DNA of 64,000 nucleotides, from the NCBI RefSeq assembly GCF_014641715.1, contig NZ_BMIG01000001.1:186001-250000 (forward strand), written 5' to 3'. The number at the start of each line of letters is the position of its first letter. Within the stretch, counting starts at the first letter, position 1. Below are positions 27,869-36,609 of this stretch, in pieces. A program made the position numbers and the translations under genes. The notes below the pieces were generated by a model, which ran no database searches, was not told the origin of the DNA, and saw only the letters and a list, made by a program, of their open reading frames with translations. The stretch is from Polaromonas eurypsychrophila. Lineage in GTDB: Bacteria > Pseudomonadota > Gammaproteobacteria > Burkholderiales > Burkholderiaceae_C.

Positions 27869-28281
27869 GTACATTGGCCTCGCCTGTCATGGCTGCCAAT
27901 CTGCAAACATTTCTCGCTTTCGATTTTGGCCTCAAGCGCACCGGCGTGGCGACCGGTAACCGGCTCACGGGCACCGCCACGCCGCAAGGTAGCATTGCCG
28001 TCGAAGGGGATGCCCGTTTTGCGGCCATCGCCCTGAAAATAAAGGAGTGGCAGCCCGATGCCCTGGTGATCGGCATCCCTTTCCACCCTGACGGCGCCAG
28101 CCATGACAACACTGCACGGGCCTTGAAGTTTGCCCGCCAGTTGCGGGGCCGCTTCGGCTTGCAGGTGTTTGAGGTAGATGAACGCTACAGCACCACGGAA
28201 GCCCTGTCCCAGGGCGCCAACGATGCCGATGCGGCGTCTGCCTGCATAATTCTCGAGCAGTTTTTAAGGAGTTTTTCATGA
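27865..28281 (+). CDS. ruvX: Holliday junction resolvase-like protein RuvX (YqgF)
   Basis: A 138-residue RNase H-fold protein. The catalytic Asp motif FLAFDFGLKRTGVA, the central Glu region and DERYSTTEA near the C-terminus are present. RuvX resolves branched DNA in some bacteria and processes 16S rRNA precursor in others. The stop codon TGA overlaps an ATG (ATGA at 28278-28281) that opens a 23-codon mini-ORF, and a TAAGGAG site lies inside the last codons of ruvX. In an undisturbed operon that site would serve pyrR directly. Confidence 0.93.
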   Translation: MSTLASPVMAANLQTFLAFDFGLKRTGVATGNRLTGTATPQGSIAVEGDARFAAIALKIKEWQPDALVIGIPFHPDGASHDNTARALKFARQLRGRFGLQVFEVDERYSTTEALSQGANDADAASACIILEQFLRSFS

Positions 28282-28349
28282 GCAGTGCAGAACCGTTTAA
28301 AACGGCGAAAGCCCTCTCGGGCGGTAGCGAAGCGTGGGGGCCGACATGA
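28278..28349 (+). CDS. 23-codon mini-ORF between ruvX and pyrR
   Basis: ATG at 28278, TGA at 28347-28349, overlapping the ruvX stop at one end and the pyrR ATG at the other by ATGA junctions. It has a strong ribosome site, TAAGGAG, seven bases upstream. The peptide begins MSSAEPFKTA and ends WGPT. Its 3' half is a fragment of repeat family B. The first nine bases, ATGAGCAGT, are repeated exactly at the pyrR start (28346-28354). It may be a translated linker that keeps pyrR expressed after an insertion; a function for the peptide itself is doubtful. Confidence 0.4.
   Translation: MSSAEPFKTAKALSGGSEAWGPT
28309..28343 (-). repeat. Family B repeat fragment (copy 5, truncated)
   Basis: AAAGCCCTCTCGGGCGGTAG then CGAAGCGTGGGGGCC corresponds to the outer end of the family B element (CCCTCGGGGGGCAGCGAA ... 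GCGTGGGGGC in the reverse strand of the 36484 copy) with an internal deletion. It forms the 3' half of the ruvX-pyrR mini-ORF. Confidence 0.55.
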
Positions 28350-28858
28350 GCAGTCTGACACTGGACGCCGAGGCCCTGTACCGCGAAGTGCTTCGCGCCA
28401 TGCAGCAGCTTCTGGCTACGTATGACCGTGTGCCCCGCCTGGTCGGGGTGGCGTCTGGCGGCGTCTGGCTGGCCGAGCGTTTGCGCACCGACCTGGCACT
28501 GGCGGACGAGGCCGGCAGCTTGTCGTCGGCGATGCACCGCGACGATTTTGCGCGGCGTGGCCTTTCGGCGAGCGGCCAGACCGTGTTGCCCTTCGATGTA
28601 AACGGCGCCGACCTGATCGTGCTCGACGATGTGCTGTGCACCGGGCGAACCATACGCGCGGTGCTCAACGAGTTGTTCGACTACGGCCGGCCGGCCAGTG
28701 TCAAGCTGGTGGTGCTGGTGGACCGTGGCGGGCGCGAGTTGCCGATTCAGGCCGACTTTGCAGCAGCGCGCGTGGCCTTGCCGGCAGCGCAATCGCTGGC
28801 CCTGGTGCGCAGCGACGATGGCCAGTTCAGTTTCCAGGTGCAAGGAGCGACCCCATGA
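28346..28858 (+). CDS. pyrR: PyrR: uracil phosphoribosyltransferase / pyrimidine regulator
   Basis: A 170-residue type I phosphoribosyltransferase with the PRPP-binding motif [20 protein letters not shown]. PyrR proteins convert uracil to UMP and, in many bacteria, bind pyr mRNA to regulate it. The ATG at 28346 ([16 protein letters not shown]) matches the usual start; an in-frame GTG at 28334 is less likely. It sits inside the yqgE-ruvX-pyrR-pyrB-pyrC' cluster. No Bacillus-type anti-antiterminator stem was recognised upstream, so whether it regulates RNA here is open. Confidence 0.92.
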   Translation: MSSLTLDAEALYREVLRAMQQLLATYDRVPRLVGVASGGVWLAERLRTDLALADEAGSLSSAMHRDDFARRGLSASGQTVLPFDVNGADLIVLDDVLCTGRTIRAVLNELFDYGRPASVKLVVLVDRGGRELPIQADFAAARVALPAAQSLALVRSDDGQFSFQVQGATP

Positions 28859-28896
28859 ACCCCTTCACTGGCGGTCTGGCCGCATGCAAGGCCTGA
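28855..28896 (+). CDS. 13-codon mini-ORF preceding pyrB
   Basis: The ATG at 28855 overlaps the pyrR stop (ATGA) and lies seven bases after AAGGAG. The frame [13 protein letters not shown] closes at 28894-28896, two bases before the pyrB ATG at 28899. Translation of this peptide would deliver ribosomes directly to the pyrB start, so it could couple or tune pyrB expression. It could equally be chance, since no conservation can be checked here. Confidence 0.35.
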   Translation: MNPFTGGLAACKA

Positions 28897-28898
28897 CC

Positions 28899-29861
28899 AT
28901 GCTCTACCGACGAAATCCCCAGCTCAATAAAAACGGTGAACTGATCCACCTGTTGTCGATCGAGGGCCTGCCCAAGTCCACGCTGACGCAAATCCTGGAC
29001 ACTGCCGCCAGCTTTGTGAGTGTCAGCGACCGCGAGGTCAAGAAGGTGCCCCTGCTGCGCGGAAAAAGTGTTTTCAACCTGTTTTTTGAAAACTCCACCC
29101 GAACCCGCACCACCTTCGAGATCGCAGCTACGCGGCTGTCGGCCGACGTGATAAACCTCGACATCGCGCGCTCCTCCGCATCCAAGGGAGAGTCCCTGCT
29201 CGACACCATTTCCAACCTGAGTGCAATGGCGGCCGACCTGTTCGTAGTGCGCCACAGCGAATCGGGTGCGCCCTACCTGATCGCGCAGCATGTGGCGCCG
29301 CACGTGCATGTGATCAATGCCGGCGACGGCCGCCACGCACATCCCACCCAGGGCTTGCTGGACATGTACACCATTCGCCACTACAAGAAGGACTTCAGCA
29401 AGCTGACAGTGGCCATCGTCGGTGACGTGCTGCATTCCCGCGTCGCGCGCTCCGACATCCATGCACTGACGACGCTGGGTTGTCCCGAGGTGCGTGTTGT
29501 GGGACCCAAGACCCTTGTGCCCGCCGACATGGCCCAGATGGGTGTGCGGGTCTGCCACACTCTGGAAGAGGGCATCCGGGACGCCGACGTCATCATCATG
29601 CTCAGGCTGCAGAACGAACGCATGTCCGGGGCTTTGCTGCCCAGCAGCCAGGAGTTCTTCAAGAGCTTCGGGCTGACCAACGAGAAACTGCAACTGGCCA
29701 AACCGGATGCCATCGTCATGCACCCCGGCCCGATCAACCGCGGTGTCGAGATCGATTCTGCCGTGGTCGATGGCGCGCAAAGCGTGATCCTGCCGCAGGT
29801 CACCTTCGGCATCGCCGTGCGCATGGCGGTCATGAGCATCGTTGCCGGGAATGAAGCATGA
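28899..29861 (+). CDS. pyrB: Aspartate carbamoyltransferase catalytic subunit
   Basis: A 320-residue enzyme joining carbamoyl phosphate and aspartate, the committed step of pyrimidine synthesis. The carbamoyl-phosphate motif [12 protein letters not shown] is at about residues 63-74, followed by HAHPTQ near 145 and [11 protein letters not shown], which completes the aspartate site. Start at the ATG at 28899; an in-frame ATG at 28884 would add five residues. No regulatory pyrI gene follows; instead an inactive dihydroorotase-like gene does, as in the Pseudomonas type of ATCase that needs such a partner for assembly. Confidence 0.96.
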   Translation: MLYRRNPQLNKNGELIHLLSIEGLPKSTLTQILDTAASFVSVSDREVKKVPLLRGKSVFNLFFENSTRTRTTFEIAATRLSADVINLDIARSSASKGESLLDTISNLSAMAADLFVVRHSESGAPYLIAQHVAPHVHVINAGDGRHAHPTQGLLDMYTIRHYKKDFSKLTVAIVGDVLHSRVARSDIHALTTLGCPEVRVVGPKTLVPADMAQMGVRVCHTLEEGIRDADVIIMLRLQNERMSGALLPSSQEFFKSFGLTNEKLQLAKPDAIVMHPGPINRGVEIDSAVVDGAQSVILPQVTFGIAVRMAVMSIVAGNEA

Positions 29862-29865
29862 ACAA

Positions 29866-29961
29866 GAGCCCCCACGGTCGCTCACTGCGTTTAGCTCCCT
29901 GTCCCCCTGGGGGGCCGCTGCGCCTGCGGCCCGGCAAAGCCGGTTCCGCAGCCCCTGCTGG
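29866..29961 (+). repeat. GC-rich intergenic repeat, family B copy 2
   Basis: Runs from GAGCCCCCACGG through CCTGGGGGGCCGCTGCGCCT, GCGGCCCGGCAAAGCCGG to CCGCAGCCCCTGCTGG, starting a few bases after the pyrB stop. It separates pyrB from pyrC' on the same strand, the only full copy here lying inside an apparent operon. Confidence 0.75.
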
Positions 29962-30012
29962 TTTGAGATCAATGTTTCGATTTGTCGAGCAAGATAACCA
30001 TCCTGTAATGCC

Positions 30013-31305
30013 ATGAAGATACTGATAAAAAACGGCCGGGTGATTGACCCGGCATCGGGCCATGACGCGGTGGGTGATGTGGCGATCGCCGCTGGGCGCA
30101 TCGTCTCGCTCAAGGGCACACCCGCAGATTTCGCACCGAACAAAACCATTGATGCCGCCGGTTGCATTGTGGCGCCGGGCCTGATCGACTTGGCGGCGCG
30201 TTTGCGCGAACCGGGCTACGAGCATGAAGGCATGCTTGAAAGCGAACTCGCCGCGGCGGTGGCCGGCGGCGTGACCAGTTTGGTTTGTCCGCCTGACACC
30301 GACCCGGTGCTTGATGAACCCGGCCTGGTCGAGATGCTCAAATTCCGTGCAGAAAAGTTGCACCAGTCGCGCGTGTTTCCGCTGGGCGCTTTGACGCGGG
30401 CGCTCAAAGGTGAGGCCCTGACGGAAATGGTGGAACTGACCGAATCGGGCTGTGTCGGTTTCAGTCAGGCTGATGTGCCGCTGGCCAACACCCAGGTGCT
30501 GCTGCGTGCGCTGCAATACGCCGCCAGCTTCGACTACACCGTCTGGCTGCGGCCGCAGGACAGCTGGCTGGGCGGCGGCGTGGCCGCCAGCGGCGCACTC
30601 GCGACGCGGCTGGGCCTGAGCGGGGTGCCGGTGGCGGCTGAAACGATTGCGCTGCACACCTTGTTTGAACTGATGCGTGCGACCGGCGCACGTGTGCACA
30701 TTTGCCGCATCAGCAGCGCCGCAGGTGTTGCCCTGCTGGCCCGCGCCAAGGCTGAAGGCCTGGCGGTGACGGCCGATGTCAGCATCAACAGCCTGCACCT
30801 GACCGATACCGACATCGGTTACTTTGACAGCCGCATGCGCCTGAACCCGCCTCTGCGCCAGCAGCGCGATCGCGATGCACTACGTCAGGGACTGCTGGAC
30901 GGCACCATCGATGCGCTGGTGTCGGACCACACCCCAGTGGAGGCCGACGCGAAAACATTGCCTTTTGCCGAGGCCGAACCGGGCGCGACCGGGCTGGAAC
31001 TTCTGCTGGGCCTGGCCTGCAAGTGGAGCCAGGACAGCGGCGCCGGTCTGCCCCGCGCGCTGGCGGTTCTCACCAGTGAGCCGGCTCGCGTGCTCGGCAG
31101 CGCGCTGGGCACGCTGCAGGCCAGTGTGGGTCAACTCGCCGCTGGCGGCGTCGCCGACATCTGTGTGTTTGACGCCCAGTCCGAATGGACGATCCAGCCC
31201 GACGCGCTGCGCAGCCAGGGCAAACACACGCCGTTTTCAGGCTACCAGTTGCCGGCCCGAGTGCGCTGGACGCTGGTGGGCGGCCAAATCGCCTACGAGG
31301 CCTGA
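30013..31305 (+). CDS. pyrX: Non-catalytic dihydroorotase-like protein PyrC' (PyrX)
   Basis: A 430-residue member of the amidohydrolase superfamily next to pyrB. Active dihydroorotases carry the zinc motif HxH in GLIDxHVHLREPG; here residues 57-68 read GLIDLAARLREP, so both histidines are lost (A61 and R63). The later zinc histidine in HICHIS is Arg (HICRIS), and the catalytic DHAPH motif is DHTPV. In Pseudomonas-type systems such an inactive homologue binds PyrB and holds the ATCase complex together, which is the role I infer. It overlaps no neighbour; plsC starts five bases after the stop. Confidence 0.9.
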   Translation: MKILIKNGRVIDPASGHDAVGDVAIAAGRIVSLKGTPADFAPNKTIDAAGCIVAPGLIDLAARLREPGYEHEGMLESELAAAVAGGVTSLVCPPDTDPVLDEPGLVEMLKFRAEKLHQSRVFPLGALTRALKGEALTEMVELTESGCVGFSQADVPLANTQVLLRALQYAASFDYTVWLRPQDSWLGGGVAASGALATRLGLSGVPVAAETIALHTLFELMRATGARVHICRISSAAGVALLARAKAEGLAVTADVSINSLHLTDTDIGYFDSRMRLNPPLRQQRDRDALRQGLLDGTIDALVSDHTPVEADAKTLPFAEAEPGATGLELLLGLACKWSQDSGAGLPRALAVLTSEPARVLGSALGTLQASVGQLAAGGVADICVFDAQSEWTIQPDALRSQGKHTPFSGYQLPARVRWTLVGGQIAYEA

Positions 31306-31309
31306 ACGC

Positions 31310-32053
31310 GTGCGACAGGCCAGGGCCGTCTGGCGTTTGTTGTGGGCGCTGTCGCACATTGCGGGCGGCATATGGACCATTGTTTTCCGGTTTCCCAAAC
31401 TGGCACAGTACGAGAAGGAAGCGCGGGTACATGCCTGGGCCCAGGCCATGCTGCGCGGCGTGGGCATCACGCTGGCACTGCAGGGGCGGCCTGTGGCCGC
31501 GGGCCCGGCGTTGCTGGTTGCCAATCATCTGTCCTGGCTGGATATTGTGGTTTTGCATGCCTCGCGTTATTGCCGCTTTGTCTCCAAGGCCGACATCAGG
31601 CACTGGCCACTGGTCGGCACCCTGGCCGGCGGCGCGGGCACCTTGTACATCGAACGCGAGTCGCGCCGCGACGCCCATCGCGTCGTGCATCACATGGTTG
31701 AGCGGCTTCAGCTCGGAGAGGTGCTGGCGGTTTTTCCTGAAGGCACCACCGGCGACGGAATCGCCATGAAACCGTTTCATGCCAATTTGCTGCAGGCCGC
31801 CATTTCAGCCAATGCACCGGTGCAGCCGGTGGCCCTGCGTTTTGTCGACGCGGACACCGGGCAAACCAGTTTCGCGCCGCGCTACATCGATGACGATTCG
31901 ATTTTTGTGTCGATCTGGGAAACCCTGTGTGTCACGCACCTGCGCGCCGAAGTGACGGTCGGTGAGCCCCAGCGCGCCGATGACCGCGACCGCAGGGCCT
32001 GGGCGGCCGATCTTCAGGCAGAGGTCGCAGGCCTGCTGCGCGAAAGGCCCTGA
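31310..32053 (+). CDS. plsC: 1-acyl-sn-glycerol-3-phosphate acyltransferase (PlsC family)
   Basis: A 247-residue membrane-associated acyltransferase. The catalytic HX4D motif NHLSWLD lies at about residues 72-78 and the glycerophosphate-binding motif FPEGTTGDG near 142, with a hydrophobic N-terminal anchor (WRLLWALSHIAGGIWTIVF). It converts lysophosphatidate to phosphatidate during phospholipid synthesis. Start at the GTG at 31310, five bases after the pyrC' stop, so it is probably read from the same message. The substrate could also be another lysophospholipid or ornithine lipid precursor. Confidence 0.87.
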   Translation: MRQARAVWRLLWALSHIAGGIWTIVFRFPKLAQYEKEARVHAWAQAMLRGVGITLALQGRPVAAGPALLVANHLSWLDIVVLHASRYCRFVSKADIRHWPLVGTLAGGAGTLYIERESRRDAHRVVHHMVERLQLGEVLAVFPEGTTGDGIAMKPFHANLLQAAISANAPVQPVALRFVDADTGQTSFAPRYIDDDSIFVSIWETLCVTHLRAEVTVGEPQRADDRDRRAWAADLQAEVAGLLRERP

Positions 32054-32073
32054 AGCCAGTCTCCAGGAGAGGT

Positions 32074-33138
<1,065 letters not shown>

Positions 33139-33154
33139 GCTTGCAATTGTAGAT

Positions 33155-33173
33155 GCTTACAATTCTCATTTGC
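33155..33173. promoter_or_regulatory. Fur-box-like operator between fbpC and fbpB
   Basis: Read on the minus strand the 19 bases GCAAATGAGAATTGTAAGC match 14 of 19 positions of the classical Fur box GCAAATGATAATCATTTGC-type pattern. It lies 17 bases from the fbpC start and about 92 from the fbpB start, in the only spacer between the two divergent genes, so one site could repress both when iron is ample. Confidence 0.5.
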
Positions 33174-33264
33174 ACTCGTGGGGTGGGGTCTCGTGCGGCC
33201 CTGTCTTCTTGCCGGATCCGGTGGCACTGGCCGGTCACCGGTATTTTGTTTTTTTCTGGACTTC

Positions 33265-34875
33265 ATGTTTCCTCGTTTCGTCTTGCCTGCCCTGCTTTTT
33301 GTACTGACGGCCGTGCTCACGCTGCCGGTTCTGGCGGTGATGTTGTCATGGCTCACGCTCGATGGCATGTCGCTGCCGATCCTGCAGGAGATGCTGCGGA
33401 CGGTGTTGCCTGAATACGCCTTGACCTCGCTGCTGCTGTGTCTGGCCGTAGCGGCCGGCGTGGCGCTGGTCGGTGTGGCCACCGCTTGTGCCGTGACACT
33501 GTTCGAGTTTCCGGGCCGGCGGATTTTTGCGTGGGCATTGCTGCTGCCGCTGGCCATGCCGGCCTATGTGGTGGCTTATGCCTATACCGACTTTCTGCAA
33601 TATGCCGGACCGTTGCAAAGCTGGCTGCGCGCCGCCTTCGGCCTGCAGGGCCGTCTGCTGCCAGAGATACGCAGTCTGGGCGGGGCCGTGCTGATTTTTA
33701 CGGTCACCCTGTATCCCTATGTGTATTTGCTGGCGCGGACCGCCCTGTCCGAGCGTGCGGTGCACCTGATGGAAGCGGCCCGGCTGCTTGGCGCGCCGTT
33801 GCGGCGTCGCATTGGTGAGGTGGCCTTGCCGCTGGCCCGACCGGCGGTGGCGGCCGGGGTGGCGCTGGCATTGATGGAAACGCTGGCCGACTTTGGTGTC
33901 TCCAGCTACTTCGGTATCCAGACGTTCACCGCAGGCATCTACAAGGCCTGGCTGGCCATGGACAACCGGCTGGCCGCAGCCCAACTGGCGACGGCCTTGC
34001 TGCTGGTGGTGGCGGTGTTGCTCAGGATCGAACACCAGGCGCAAAAGCGCATGCGTTTTGCCGGCAGCCGCGGGGCGGGCGCTGGCGCGGCAGACGCTGC
34101 GCCCACGCCTTTGCAAGGCGTGCGGGCGGCTTTGGCATGGGCAGTGTGTGCCTTGCCCATCGCTTTGGGCTTCATCCTGCCGGTGCTGTTCATGCTGCGC
34201 CCGCTGGTGGCCGGCTGGGGCGAGTTGCCGTGGCGGCAATTTGTGGGCTGGTCCATCAACAGCGTGGGGCTGGCCGGTCTCAGCGCCGCACTGGCCACAG
34301 CCGTGGCTCTGGGTTTGAGCCTGGCCTTGCGCCTTCGGCCCCATCTGTTGACACGCGCCGCCGCCCAACTGGCCAGTCTGGGTTATGCCGTGCCGGGCGC
34401 AGTCATTGTGGTGGGTCTGCTGCTGCCGGTCGGCTGGTTGCAGGCCACCGCGCCGCAGACCGCAGTGGGTTACTGGGTCACTGCGACGGTGTTGGGCATT
34501 GTCTGGGCCTACCTGGTGCGCTTTACGGCGGTGGCTTTGCAGTCCGTGCAAAGCGGTTACTCGCGTATCCCCGTCAGTTTTGACGACAGCGCGCGCATGC
34601 TGGGTGTCACTGGCGCTGCCTTGCTGGCCAAGGTGCACTGGCCTTTGCTCCAGCGCTCCGTCGGGGTCGCGGCCCTGCTTGTTTTTGTGGATGTGATGAA
34701 GGAGTTGCCCGCCACGCTGGTGCTGCGTCCGTTCAACAGCGACACGCTGGCCGTGGTGACCTACCAGCTCGCGCGCGATGAGCGCCTGGGCGAAGCGGCA
34801 CTGCCGGCCCTCACGCTGGTTCTGGTGGGTTTGCTGCCGGTGCTGTTGCTGGGCCGCACGCTGCGCACTAAATAA
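33265..34875 (+). CDS. fbpB: ABC transporter permease, iron (FbpB) type
   Basis: A 536-residue inner-membrane protein with about 12 membrane segments and two copies of the permease EAA-type loop (EAARLLGAPLRRRIGEVALPLARPAVAAG in the first half, DSARMLGVTGAALLAKVHWPLLQR in the second). This fused two-domain layout is that of FbpB ferric permeases. It pairs with the divergent fbpC ATPase. Start at the ATG at 33265 (MFPRFVLPALLF). The periplasmic iron-binding protein FbpA is not encoded next to it here. Confidence 0.88.
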   Translation: MFPRFVLPALLFVLTAVLTLPVLAVMLSWLTLDGMSLPILQEMLRTVLPEYALTSLLLCLAVAAGVALVGVATACAVTLFEFPGRRIFAWALLLPLAMPAYVVAYAYTDFLQYAGPLQSWLRAAFGLQGRLLPEIRSLGGAVLIFTVTLYPYVYLLARTALSERAVHLMEAARLLGAPLRRRIGEVALPLARPAVAAGVALALMETLADFGVSSYFGIQTFTAGIYKAWLAMDNRLAAAQLATALLLVVAVLLRIEHQAQKRMRFAGSRGAGAGAADAAPTPLQGVRAALAWAVCALPIALGFILPVLFMLRPLVAGWGELPWRQFVGWSINSVGLAGLSAALATAVALGLSLALRLRPHLLTRAAAQLASLGYAVPGAVIVVGLLLPVGWLQATAPQTAVGYWVTATVLGIVWAYLVRFTAVALQSVQSGYSRIPVSFDDSARMLGVTGAALLAKVHWPLLQRSVGVAALLVFVDVMKELPATLVLRPFNSDTLAVVTYQLARDERLGEAALPALTLVLVGLLPVLLLGRTLRTK

Positions 34876-35068
34876 ACCTGCGCGCCCGCATGTTCATCCG
34901 CGCGCTCTGTCAGTCTGCGAACGCCCACCGGGTGTAGGCACCCGCCTACGCCTTTTCTTTGCGTCTGCCTACCCCTGGCATGAAGTTCCGTCCTTAATGT
35001 AAAAGTCCTTCGTCGCAACGCTGCCTGGCAAGCGACTCAAAGACTTAAATTTACTTCAGGAGGTCTTC

Positions 35069-35290
35069 ATGAACAAAGATCAAATCGAGGGGAACTGGAC
35101 GCAGTTCAAAGGCACGGTCAAAGAGCAGTGGGGCAAGCTCACCGACGACGACCTTGACATCATTGCTGGCAAGCGTGATCAGTTGCTCGGCCGCATCCAG
35201 GAGCGCCATGGCCTCGCCAAGGAAGAAGCTGAAAAACAGCTTACGGCCTTTCAGGAGCGCAACCCCACTGGTTTTTTTGAACGTTATTGA
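35069..35290 (+). CDS. CsbD family stress protein
   Basis: A 73-residue hydrophilic protein. It begins MNKDQIEGNWTQFKGTVKEQ WGKLTDDDL, the diagnostic CsbD pattern, and continues with IIAGKRDQLLGRIQERHG. CsbD-type proteins are abundant in general stress or starvation in many bacteria, but no activity is known. It has a very strong ribosome site (AGGAGG) seven bases before the ATG, suggesting high expression. It is followed on the same strand by the Cys-repeat periplasmic protein gene, another likely stress-type product. Confidence 0.92.
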   Translation: MNKDQIEGNWTQFKGTVKEQWGKLTDDDLDIIAGKRDQLLGRIQERHGLAKEEAEKQLTAFQERNPTGFFERY

Positions 35291-35400
35291 GTCGAGCGTT
35301 GCTGCGTCTCCGCATCGGCCAGCGTGCGCATGAATCGCATTAAGCAGCCTCATCACACCATTGCCATTTGCATCACCGGCACTATCCCAAGGAATTAACA

Positions 35401-35973
35401 ATGAAAACCAAACTCGCCATCCTCACCCTTGCTGTCTCTTGCGCTTTCGCCGGCAACGCCATGGCCTTGACCAAGGAAGAGTACAAAGTGCAAAAAGACC
35501 GCGTCGAAGCCGACTACAAGGCCGGCAAGGACAAATGCCTTTCCCTGAGCGCCAATGCCAAGGACATTTGCCAGGCAGAAGCCAAGGGTATGGAAAAAGT
35601 AGCCAAGGCCGAACTGGAGGCCCAATACAAACCCAGCCCCAGCCATGACAAAAAGATCCGCGACACCAAAGCGAACGCCGCTTACGACATCGCCAAGGAA
35701 AAATGTGACGACCTGGCTGGCAATGCCAAGGATGTTTGTGTGAAAGATGCCAAGGCGGCCCGCACGACGGCCAAGGCCGATGCCAAAGTCAGTAAAGTCA
35801 ACGCCGAGGCAAATAAGGACAAGGCCGATAACATGGCCACTGCCCGCAAGGATGCCAATGCCGACAAGAATGAAGCCCTGTACAAGGCAGCCAGGGAGCG
35901 CTGCGACACCATGGCCGGCGCTGCGAAAGACGGTTGCCAGAACGATGCCAAGGTCAAGTTCGGTATGAAATAA
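35401..35973 (+). CDS. Exported Lys/Ala-rich protein with three CX10C repeats
   Basis: A 190-residue protein with a signal peptide (MKTKLAILTLAVSCAFAGNA MA). The mature part is highly charged, Lys/Ala/Asp-rich and helical, and carries three Cys pairs with identical spacing: C46/C57, C102/C113 and C168/C179, each in a KC-x-x-LxxNAKDxC-like unit. The equal spacing suggests three repeated helical hairpins, each closed by a disulfide after export, or a metal or redox site. I do not recognise a named family. A strong Rho-independent terminator follows 33 bases after the stop, so it ends its transcript. dsbC elsewhere in the window could serve its disulfides. Confidence 0.85.
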   Translation: MKTKLAILTLAVSCAFAGNAMALTKEEYKVQKDRVEADYKAGKDKCLSLSANAKDICQAEAKGMEKVAKAELEAQYKPSPSHDKKIRDTKANAAYDIAKEKCDDLAGNAKDVCVKDAKAARTTAKADAKVSKVNAEANKDKADNMATARKDANADKNEALYKAARERCDTMAGAAKDGCQNDAKVKFGMK

Positions 35974-36006
35974 GTCGCGCGCGCTTCGGCGCAATGGTTC
36001 ATCGGG

Positions 36007-36041
36007 TCCCGGGTTTGTGCAGCAAGCCCGGGATTTTTTTT
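36007..36041 (+). terminator. Rho-independent terminator after the Cys-repeat gene
   Basis: TCCCGGGTTTG at 36007-36017 pairs with CAAGCCCGGGA at 36023-36033 (11 pairs including one G-U), loop of five bases, followed by an eight-T run. This is a textbook intrinsic terminator. Confidence 0.9.
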
Positions 36042-36045
36042 AATT

Positions 36046-36110
36046 AAAAAATGCCTCTGTCCCATAGCCATTAAGCGCTGATAGCTACTGATTTAATAGC
36101 AAAAAAAGTT
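36046..36110. repeat. Dispersed intergenic repeat, family A copy 5
   Basis: AAAAATGCCTCTGTCCCATAG followed by GATAGCTACTGATTTAATAG matches both halves of the family. It lies directly after the terminator and before tusA. Confidence 0.7.
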
Positions 36111-36250
36111 ATTGCTGATCGCAAAAAATGGCAGCGACGATGTTCCCGGACGTGGCTGTTTGACAGATTGGCCCGCCGCGCGTGTGCTTGCGTGGCGCTG
36201 GTGCAAACCACCTTTGCGGATTTGCTTAAAATAGCGGCAATCAAGGACAC

Positions 36251-36481
36251 ATGATGCACATCGACAAAGAACTCGACACACGCGGCCTGAATTGCCCGCT
36301 GCCTATCCTGAAGGCCAAAAAAGCGCTCGCCGAGATGAGCAGCGGTCAGTTGCTGCGGGTGGTCTCGACCGACGCTGGCTCCACGCGGGACTTCTTGGCG
36401 TTTGCCAAGCAGACGGGCAACGAACTGGTGGAGCAGCAAAGTGAAGGCGGCGACTTTATTCACGTGCTCAAGCGACGCTAA
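36251..36481 (+). CDS. TusA/SirA-like sulfurtransferase
   Basis: A 76-residue protein of the TusA family. The signature CPLPILKAKKAL has the sulfur-carrying cysteine at residue 15, in the pattern LDTRGLNCPLP. TusA-type proteins hand persulfide sulfur to downstream carriers for tRNA thiolation or other sulfur metabolism. Start at the ATG at 36251; a second ATG directly follows. No tus or sox partners lie nearby, so the acceptor is unknown. A family B repeat begins three bases after its stop. Confidence 0.88.
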   Translation: MMHIDKELDTRGLNCPLPILKAKKALAEMSSGQLLRVVSTDAGSTRDFLAFAKQTGNELVEQQSEGGDFIHVLKRR

Positions 36482-36483
36482 AA

Positions 36484-36578
36484 AGCCCCCACGCTCCCCA
36501 CTGCGTGTGGTTCGCTGCCCCCCGAGGGGGCCGCTGCGCCTGCGGCCCGGCTAAGTCGGTTCCGCGGCCCCTGCTTGA
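36484..36578 (+). repeat. GC-rich intergenic repeat, family B copy 3
   Basis: AGCCCCCACGCTCCCCACTG, CTGCCCCCCGAGGGGGCCGC, TGCGCCTGCGGCCCGGCTAA and CGCGGCCCCTGCTTG in order. It fills the spacer between the convergent tusA-like gene and galU. Confidence 0.75.
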
Positions 36579-36609
36579 AGGAAGAGCATCGGCGCTGTAT
36601 GCGGCCGAC

